Source: UBA4874 sp002399435
GTDB lineage: Bacteria > Bacillota > Clostridia > Caldicoprobacterales > DTU083
Direction of reading: 5' to 3'
DNA length: 64,000 nucleotides
NCBI GenBank assembly: GCA_036823195.1
Contig: DAISGI010000011.1
Location: forward strand, 1-64,000
Part shown: piece after piece, positions 58,779 through 64,000 of the stretch
Numbering within the stretch: position 1 is the stretch's first letter
Layout: every line of letters starts with the position of its first letter
Translations under genes and position numbers: made by a program
The notes under the pieces: generated by a model
What the model was told of the DNA's origin: nothing
The model's input: only the letters and a program-made list of their open reading frames with translations
Database searches by the model: none

Positions 58779-59138
58779 TCACAGAATATTCGACAGAATC
58801 CATTGAATTGCCGTTTGCTCCTTTTCCTCAGCGGATTTTCGGAGTGATTCCGTTTCCTTTTCCGCCTGACGCAGAGTCTTTGTAATCAAATCCGCTCCCT
58901 GCTGCCCTGCTGCCTCCAGATCAATACGGGCTTTTTCCCTTGCTTCACTGATTCGTTTTTCATATCTGCCATTCGCCTCATTTTTGGCGTCCGCAATCAT
59001 TTTAGCACCTTTTGCCGACGCGTCCTTCACGATCTGATCGGCTTCCTGCTCTGCCCTGCGGATGGCTTCCACCGCTTCCTTCGCCAATTCAACCACCACC
59101 GTTTCCGATATACTGACGATATATGTAGAATAAATCAT
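58779..59138 (-). CDS. V-type ATPase subunit H/G-like peripheral-stalk protein
   Basis: First gene of the operon; about 119 residues, almost wholly charged coiled coil (ELAKEAVEAIRRAEQEADQI, MIADAKNEANGRYEKRISEA), as in AhaH/NtpF, which pairs with subunit E. The start is uncertain. A frame to 59162 begins inside a TATAAT (59166-59161, minus strand), so a transcript from that promoter would first meet the ATG at 59138, which has only a weak ribosome site. A later GTG is also possible. The gap of 56 bp to subunit I is normal. Confidence 0.8.
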   Translation of the reverse strand: MIYSTYIVSISETVVVELAKEAVEAIRRAEQEADQIVKDASAKGAKMIADAKNEANGRYEKRISEAREKARIDLEAAGQQGADLITKTLRQAEKETESLRKSAEEKEQTAIQWILSNIL

Positions 59139-59160
59139 GTTCCGGTACGAAATTATTTCC

Positions 59161-59166
59161 ATTATA
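59161..59166 (-). promoter_or_regulatory. Likely -10 of the V-ATPase operon
   Basis: TGATATAAT on the minus strand, ahead of the first coiled-coil gene. No clear -35 is seen. The stretch 59167-59354 has no gene. Confidence 0.45.
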
Positions 59167-59354
59167 TCAAATACTGAATGGATTATCCAGAACTACATCT
59201 TCCTTTTCAACCTTTTCCATTCACACCTTTTCCATTCCGCTGTTCCTCCGTTCCCATGCCGGATCGCTGCGCCAAAATCCTTCAGCCGATGAGATTGATA
59301 AGAGGCAAAAATGGCAGGAAGGCCTGTCAAAGGCCTCCCGTTACCAACCTCCCT

Positions 59355-59978
59355 TTATAAAGACTCTGCAGCCTTCAGCCAATGCCGGCATATCATGGCA
59401 TGTCCCTCCGCCGTTGGGTGTACCCCGTCAGCCGCCCAGAACCGCGGATCCTTTCGGGAAGAAGCGGCGGCAAAAATCCCGTCCAGCGGTACCAGCGCGG
59501 CGTCAAACTCCCTTGCCAGCTCCCGGACGACATCGATCTTTGGATTTAAGTCCTCCCGCCAGGAAGTCTTTTGCTCTTCCGTTACCATCAGCAAAAAAGG
59601 TTCCATCAGAATAATATCGGCGTCCAGATGCTCCCGGACCTGCGACAGAATCCTGCGATAGTGGTCCCGAAAGACTTCCGCAGAAGTGGGATCTTTCCGA
59701 TCAAACCTTCTCCAGGTATCATTGATGCCAATCAATATGGATACTACATCCGGTTTCACATCCAGGCAGTCTCTCTGCCACCGGTTTACAAGATCAATGG
59801 ATCGGTTGCCGCTGACAGCCCGATTGATAAACCGGACATTTTTCTCCGGATGCAGCGCGCCGTACAAGGCCGCTGTTATACAGGGATATCCTGTACCCAG
59901 ATAATGATCATCTTCCCGGCTTCTGCCACAGTCCGAAGTGCTGTCTCCCTGAAACAAAACCAATGCATCCTTTTTCAT
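59355..59978 (-). CDS. SGNH/GDSL-type hydrolase
   Basis: A 207-residue esterase-like protein. Block I is LFQGDSTSD with the catalytic Ser (residue 13), block II has the oxyanion Gly near AVSGNRSID, block III is IGINDTWRR with the oxyanion Asn, and block V is DGVHPTAEGH with the catalytic Asp and His. There is no signal peptide. Such enzymes often deacetylate sugars or glycans. ATG at 59978 with GGGAGG 9 bp upstream; the frame to 60182 adds nothing recognisable. A TATAAT-TAC-ATTATA palindrome lies upstream (60015-60029). Confidence 0.87.
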   Translation of the reverse strand: MKKDALVLFQGDSTSDCGRSREDDHYLGTGYPCITAALYGALHPEKNVRFINRAVSGNRSIDLVNRWQRDCLDVKPDVVSILIGINDTWRRFDRKDPTSAEVFRDHYRRILSQVREHLDADIILMEPFLLMVTEEQKTSWREDLNPKIDVVRELAREFDAALVPLDGIFAAASSRKDPRFWAADGVHPTAEGHAMICRHWLKAAESL

Positions 59979-60014
59979 TCGACTCTGCCTCCCAGCTAAA
60001 TGATTGCTCTGAAC

Positions 60015-60029
60015 TATAATGTAATTATA
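60015..60029. promoter_or_regulatory. Palindrome with paired TATAAT elements upstream of the SGNH gene
   Basis: TATAAT-GTA-ATTATA on the plus strand is a 15-bp dyad that provides a TATAAT on both strands. It could be the -10 for the SGNH gene on the minus strand, 37 bp before its start. Confidence 0.4.
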
Positions 60030-60048
60030 TTTCTCCTGCCGGTATTTC

Positions 60049-60945
60049 TCAATTCTCCGGCAAGTCTTTCCCTTTCCTGTCCTCAAATCCATCCAGACAG
60101 GAAAAATGAACCCCGTCCTTCTTCCATCCCCACAGGGAATCCAGGTTGACATTCTGTGCGGATTTGAAGATCGACTGGTCAATCCCGCTGTTGGATTCCT
60201 TCAGCTTTGCGATCAGTTCCTTGACCTCCCGGCGCTTGCTGGAAGTCTTCTTCGCCGCCACCACACAACCGCAGTTCATGGCGGGAATCCCGTTATTGGA
60301 AGTGAATCTTTTGATGTCTTCCTCATGGATATAGCACATGGGACGGATCAATTCCATATTTTCGAAATGCCGGGCCCGGAGTTCCGGGCGCATGGTCTTG
60401 AATTCGCCGGCATAGAACAGGTTCAAAAGTGTCGTCTCAATGATATCATCAAAATGATGTGCCAGCGCCAGCTTATTGCAGCCCAGCTCCTGTGCTTTCC
60501 CGTAGAGAGCGCCTCTTCGCATCCGTGCGCACATATAACAGGGATAATCCCGGGCAATGTGATCCACAATCCGGAAGATATCCGTTTTGAACAACTTTAC
60601 CGGAATGTTAAGATACGCACAGTTCTCCAGCAGCAGCTGCCGGTTGGTCTCATGAAAGCCCGGATCCATGGAAATAAACTCCAGCTCAAAGTGGCAAACC
60701 CTGTGCCTCTCCATTTCCTGAAACAGCTTTGCCATCAAAAGGCTGTCTTTCCCCCCGGAAACCGCAACGGCGATCCGGTCCCCTTCTTCCACCAGTTTAT
60801 AGTCCCGTACAGCTTTATTGAACTTTGCCCACAGGTATTTCCGATATTTCCTGACAATGCTGCTCTCAATTTCCTTTAGCGGCTTCCTCTCCGAAAGGGA
60901 AATACCTGCCTCACAGCCGCTCCCTGCCAGATTCTCCAATCCCAT
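60049..60945 (-). CDS. PP-loop tRNA-modifying ATPase, TtcA-like
   Basis: A roughly 298-residue N-type ATP pyrophosphatase. The PP-loop is IAVAVSGGKDSLLMAKLF near 60. CYMCARMRRG supplies the CxxC of an iron-sulfur cluster, and NCGC near 230 may supply the third Cys, as in TtcA, which thiolates cytidine 32 of tRNA. Also visible is ALAHHFDDIIETTLLNLFY. Starts at 60945, 4 bp after the stop of the DUF3810 gene; the ribosome site is poor (AGGTG close to the ATG), so it is probably coupled. Function by family similarity. Confidence 0.8.
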   Translation of the reverse strand: MGLENLAGSGCEAGISLSERKPLKEIESSIVRKYRKYLWAKFNKAVRDYKLVEEGDRIAVAVSGGKDSLLMAKLFQEMERHRVCHFELEFISMDPGFHETNRQLLLENCAYLNIPVKLFKTDIFRIVDHIARDYPCYMCARMRRGALYGKAQELGCNKLALAHHFDDIIETTLLNLFYAGEFKTMRPELRARHFENMELIRPMCYIHEEDIKRFTSNNGIPAMNCGCVVAAKKTSSKRREVKELIAKLKESNSGIDQSIFKSAQNVNLDSLWGWKKDGVHFSCLDGFEDRKGKDLPEN

Positions 60946-60949
60946 CACC

Positions 60950-62080
60950 TCAGTTTCCCTTTTCATAGCGATATTGTGCCAGCAGCAGATCCACCATTCT
61001 GCCGTAACTGCGCTCCCCATCCTCCTGATGATTGGCTTTCAGATACAGGTCATTGGACCGGGAGGAAGCCCTCCGGATAGGACCGTCGTATTTTTCCTGA
61101 TACTTGCCGTTCTCGGCCAGATCTCTCCGTACCTTTTTGTCCAGCCCGTTATACAGCTCCCGGTATGCTTTCCCGTCCAGCCCGTAAACCGTATCCAGGG
61201 TATAATCCAGGGCAAACAGTGCACCGGCATATTGAAAGTCTGCATCCGGATGAAGACTGCAGGTCAGATAGGCAATATAATTGGCCTCATCTTCCCTGGC
61301 AAATCCCAGCTGGTGTGCCATTTCATGCATCATGGTGGACAGAATCATGGGAGTCGGGATTTTCATATTGACATTGGACTCCACGGTAAACGGGCAGTAG
61401 ATCCCCCAGATATGCGTATAGGCGATGGCAGGTGAGAACAGCAGCGGCTTCGGCCTGCTGCGGACCCCCTTCAGCTCCGGCACATAACGGGAAGCCGCTT
61501 CATATCCCCTGTAACATCGCCGGAAGCCCCCTTCCGCGCCGCCAAAGGGTATCATGACTCCGGACGGATTTTCTGAAACATCTTTTCGCAGGGTATTGGC
61601 GTCCTTTGCCAGCTTTTGCGACATCTGAACCAGTTCTTCCGTGGAAGACGGCTGAATTTCCAGGCCGGTAATCTCGGAAAAGCTCAGGCGATTGTAGTTG
61701 AATCCCCAAAGTACAAGAAACAGGGAATCAATCAAACTGACTGCAAGCAGTGCATTGAGGACAAAGTTCCGCAGCCGGATCCATCTGCCCCTGCGGTCCC
61801 GGATCATTCCCCGGATCAGAGCTGCCAGCCTCCACAGGACAATCAGCAGCAGAGCAGCCGCAAGCATCTCTCCCACGGAAAAGGGAATCCACCCCAGCAA
61901 TTTGCCGATTAGCCAGGATATCCCTTTATATATCCCTCCGGAATAATATTTCTCGGTCCATCGACTGTGTTCCCTGGACAGGGCGCTCAACAGCCAGCCA
62001 AGAGGGAGCAACAGAATCAGCCAATATTTATTGAAACTCTTTCGCCTTTCCCCAAACAATGCAGACTTTCGTGAAAACAA
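60950..62080 (-). CDS. DUF3810 membrane protein with zinc-peptidase motif
   Basis: A 376-residue protein. Three hydrophobic N-terminal segments (WLILLLPLGWLLSAL, MLAAALLLIVLWRLAAL, FVLNALLAVSLIDSLFLVLWGF) are followed by an extracytoplasmic domain. This domain holds MMHEMAHQLGFAREDEANY, a HExxH-type motif with the downstream Glu (gluzincin-like). The family is called DUF3810 and its substrate is unknown. The start is a TTG at 62080 with GGATGAG upstream. It is the first gene of an operon with the TtcA-like gene. Confidence 0.78.
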   Translation of the reverse strand: MFSRKSALFGERRKSFNKYWLILLLPLGWLLSALSREHSRWTEKYYSGGIYKGISWLIGKLLGWIPFSVGEMLAAALLLIVLWRLAALIRGMIRDRRGRWIRLRNFVLNALLAVSLIDSLFLVLWGFNYNRLSFSEITGLEIQPSSTEELVQMSQKLAKDANTLRKDVSENPSGVMIPFGGAEGGFRRCYRGYEAASRYVPELKGVRSRPKPLLFSPAIAYTHIWGIYCPFTVESNVNMKIPTPMILSTMMHEMAHQLGFAREDEANYIAYLTCSLHPDADFQYAGALFALDYTLDTVYGLDGKAYRELYNGLDKKVRRDLAENGKYQEKYDGPIRRASSRSNDLYLKANHQEDGERSYGRMVDLLLAQYRYEKGN

Positions 62081-62091
62081 ACCATCTCATC

Positions 62092-62176
62092 CCAACTGCT
62101 TCAAAATATCGGTTTCTATTATATAGCACAAACATTCCAACCGCTTTAGAGTATCGGTTCCTATTATAGCACAAAC
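62092..62176. repeat. About 41-bp direct repeat carrying two TATAAT promoters
   Basis: CCAACTGCTT...TATCGGTTTCTATTATATAGCACAAAC (62092-62133) is repeated with changes at 62137-62176. On the minus strand each copy has TATAAT (62123-62118 and 62168-62163), 45 bp apart. They lie just ahead of the DUF3810 gene and act as probable tandem -10 elements. Confidence 0.8.
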
Positions 62177-62217
62177 TGTCGGATTCGTGTTTATTCCCAA
62201 TGAAAATGGAAGAAAAG

Positions 62218-62244
62218 AAAAAGCCCGGGGGGTGCCCGGACTTT
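62218..62244 (-). terminator. Rho-independent terminator of the LysM/G5/NlpC gene
   Basis: On the minus strand AAAGTCCGGG pairs with CCCGGGCTTT (one G-T pair), followed by TTTT. It lies 37 bp past the stop codon. Confidence 0.75.
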
Positions 62245-62280
62245 ATTATGTATTATTTATTGTTTTCCCGGCTTTTCCGG

Positions 62281-63735
62281 TTATTCCAGAATCCGCCTTG
62301 CTCCTTTAAAGTTCGTCGAAAAATAATGTTCGCTGAGTCTCTTCGTCATGATTTGTTTATGACTGTTCGATGCATGAATGAGCTGGCCGCCTCCTATGTA
62401 AATTGCAACATGACCTACCGGACCGCCTGGTGTTCTGGAGAAAAGCAAAATATCTCCGGGAGCCAGATCTGCCCTGGAGACCGGTCTGCCGTTGGCAGCC
62501 TGTGCCCCAGACACTCTGTTCAGCTGATACCCAAAATGTTTATATACATAAGAAGTAAATCCGGAACAGTCAAAGGCATTGGGCCCATTCCCTCCATGTA
62601 CATATGGCTTCTTCAACTGCTTCAAAGCAAAGTTTACTACTTCAGAAGCTCGTGCAGGAACTGTGCCGGATGCCCAATTGGCCGATCCCTGGCTGGCAAC
62701 AGTAGCGCGGGTTCTTCTGGAAGTGCTTCCCCTTGAAGTATTCCTCACCACGGGCTCGGGCTTTTTCGTCCCTTTGGCTATAATCTTGCTGACCGGCTGC
62801 TCCACAATGTTCTCTGCCAGGATCTCCCGGCTGACCTCCTTGCCGTTTTCCCGGACAATGTTTACCTGGATCTCCTTCTTCCCGTTGTGGCCTTCCTGAA
62901 CGGTCCTGGATTTTCCTACGGGAAGGTTCTTATCCTCTTTCTCTTGTGTGCCAAACGGGATTTCTTCCTGGTAGGTGGACTTTTCCTTTGTCGCAACGGA
63001 CAGCAGTTTCTTTTCAGCGGACAGCTCAATCTCCTGTCCCGGCTTGATATTGGAAACGTCCAGCCCCGGATTCAATGCCAGAATGTCGTTGACGTGGGTC
63101 TGATTGGCACCGGCGATTGCCCACAGGGAATCGCCCTGCGCAACCGTATATTTTTTCTTTTCTTCCTGGTTCTGGCGAAGCATATCGGTCGCTTCCTGTT
63201 CCTCCTTCACTTTGGCATAAGGAACCTTCTCCGGTTCGACCTTCACATCCTCCACAAACTTTACTTCCTGGACCTCGTTCGCCGCAGTTTCAATGGACTT
63301 CACAAAAGGTGCCTGAATTGCGTTTATGATATGATCTGCCTGTTCTTTGGAGCATACATGGCATACCGTTTTCCCGTTCACCTTAATCGCAAAGGCCTCT
63401 GCCTCAATATCCACAGCCTTCTCTATGCTCTCTGCCATCTTGTCTTCGCTGATATCCTCTGCCTTTCCGGTATCTACTTCCTTGAAATGGACATCCGAGA
63501 TGATGTCAACGTTGTCCGGATATTTCTCCTTTAAATCCTTCAACACATCGTCATAGTAATTCAGTCCTTTGGCTGCATGTCGAATTACTCCGACCGACAC
63601 GTCATTGACATACATCTCATAGGCCCCTGCGTTCTCCTTTTCCCTGACCATACGTCCGGCAGGAGCAAAAGATGTCAGCGTCCCTGCTGTGAACATACAC
63701 ATTGTAATAGGAAGCAGTATTTTGGATTTTTTCAT
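62281..63735 (-). CDS. Peptidoglycan hydrolase with LysM, G5 and NlpC/P60 domains
   Basis: A 484-residue exported wall enzyme. A signal segment (KILLPITMCMFTAGTLTSFA) is followed by about 180 residues with repeats of a G5-linked stalk type. Next come a LysM domain (KYTVAQGDSLWAIAGANQTH near 205), a G5 domain (EEIPFGTQEKEDKNLPVGKS near 275) and the NlpC/P60 domain. Catalytic Cys is in NAFDCSGFTSYVY, His in GHVAIYIGG and the last polar residue in LIHASNS. GGGAGGGGG lies 7 bp before the ATG at 63735; the frame is open to 63828 without support. A WalR-type box upstream fits control by the WalKR wall-stress system. Confidence 0.93.
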   Translation of the reverse strand: MKKSKILLPITMCMFTAGTLTSFAPAGRMVREKENAGAYEMYVNDVSVGVIRHAAKGLNYYDDVLKDLKEKYPDNVDIISDVHFKEVDTGKAEDISEDKMAESIEKAVDIEAEAFAIKVNGKTVCHVCSKEQADHIINAIQAPFVKSIETAANEVQEVKFVEDVKVEPEKVPYAKVKEEQEATDMLRQNQEEKKKYTVAQGDSLWAIAGANQTHVNDILALNPGLDVSNIKPGQEIELSAEKKLLSVATKEKSTYQEEIPFGTQEKEDKNLPVGKSRTVQEGHNGKKEIQVNIVRENGKEVSREILAENIVEQPVSKIIAKGTKKPEPVVRNTSRGSTSRRTRATVASQGSANWASGTVPARASEVVNFALKQLKKPYVHGGNGPNAFDCSGFTSYVYKHFGYQLNRVSGAQAANGRPVSRADLAPGDILLFSRTPGGPVGHVAIYIGGGQLIHASNSHKQIMTKRLSEHYFSTNFKGARRILE

Positions 63736-63923
63736 TTGATTGACCCCCTCCCAACTGGAATAAACCCCTGTAGCATTTCTGGCGTCCAGTTTCTGGTTTA
63801 TCGCACCCGCATCTGATGATGTATTCATGACTTATGTTGCCTTCGTCACACCTGTGTCCTATGGTACAATACTTCCCATCCGCGTACCATTCGTATTGCG
63901 TGTTACATCCGTATTTCAAATAC

Positions 63924-63940
63924 ATTACAATTCTGTTACA
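63924..63940 (-). promoter_or_regulatory. WalR-type box upstream of the wall hydrolase
   Basis: On the minus strand TGTAAC-AGAAT-TGTAAT matches the WalR/YycF consensus TGTWAH-N5-TGTWAH exactly. It lies 189 bp before the hydrolase start. A further single TGTAAC half-site lies at 63901. The remaining DNA 63736-64000 shows no gene. Confidence 0.6.
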
Positions 63941-64000
63941 CTAATAATTATATTCGACGTGGATATAATAATTCCTCCTTTGAGCTAAAATATTTTATAT

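Noticed and set aside
63736..63850. Leader of the wall hydrolase gene resembling a cyclic-dinucleotide riboswitch
   Set aside because: The minus strand contains AAACC-AGAAACT-GGACGC, similar to part of the c-di-GMP-I motif, but the rest of the fold, including the second stem, is missing. The ydaO c-di-AMP pattern is absent too.

Overview
The window is chromosomal DNA from a Gram-positive, low-to-moderate GC member of the Firmicutes, most likely class Clostridia. Supporting genes are the Gram-positive replicative polymerase PolC, an LL-diaminopimelate aminotransferase (DapL), a complete V-type ATPase operon instead of an F-type one, the MEP-pathway genes ispG and ispH, RNase M5, a type II pantothenate kinase, a DUF1846 protein and several sporulating-Firmicute-style wall hydrolases. 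The genus cannot be told from the sequence alone. A run of exactly 100 N (34977-35076) shows that this is a draft assembly. No rRNA, tRNA, CRISPR array, transposase or phage gene was seen.

Layout: 144-914 fabI. 936-10216 is a glycan locus on the minus strand: solute-binding lipoprotein, two permeases, two ATPases and a small membrane protein, then an AraR-type GntR regulator and a GH125 alpha-mannosidase. A decayed second solute-binding protein lies between the binding protein and the permeases. 10531-11018 holds two divergent ribbon-helix-helix regulators sharing a control region. 11101-14576 is a glycosyltransferase coupled to a large phosphatase-like membrane protein. 14795-14938 is a 48-bp tandem repeat. 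14949-20642 has a Usp protein, polC and a TIM-barrel epimerase. 21002-28742 carries a methyltransferase, ispG, ispH, a short alanyl-tRNA synthetase, an NlpC/P60 protein, DUF1846 and rnmV. 28739-34717 has a flavoprotein, a LacI regulator and a giant GH38-like enzyme with fibronectin repeats. 34898-35640 is a repeat-rich stretch containing the assembly gap and a 47-residue ORF.

The second half is mainly housekeeping: a glyoxalase-fold protein, a metallo-hydrolase, an L,D-transpeptidase, a flavin/Rieske oxidoreductase, the overlapping dapF-pyrG-dapL operon, asnA with a short coupled leader ORF, dacF, a predicted pantothenate transporter next to pantothenate kinase, yraN, an M23 peptidase, the nine-gene V-ATPase operon (H-I-K-E-C-F-A-B-D) with residues typical of sodium coupling, an SGNH hydrolase, a TtcA-like enzyme, a DUF3810 protease-like membrane protein, and a LysM-G5-NlpC/P60 wall hydrolase preceded by a perfect WalR-type box.

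The genes fit an anaerobe that takes up and trims alpha-mannosides, makes meso-DAP peptidoglycan and remodels its wall. No clear undescribed defence or biosynthetic system was found. The most interesting signals are regulatory or evolutionary: the shared RHH control region, the SBP pseudogene, the asnA leader created by a 32-bp duplication, a repeated habit of short intergenic tandem duplications, the short AlaRS, and several small ORFs of unknown role.
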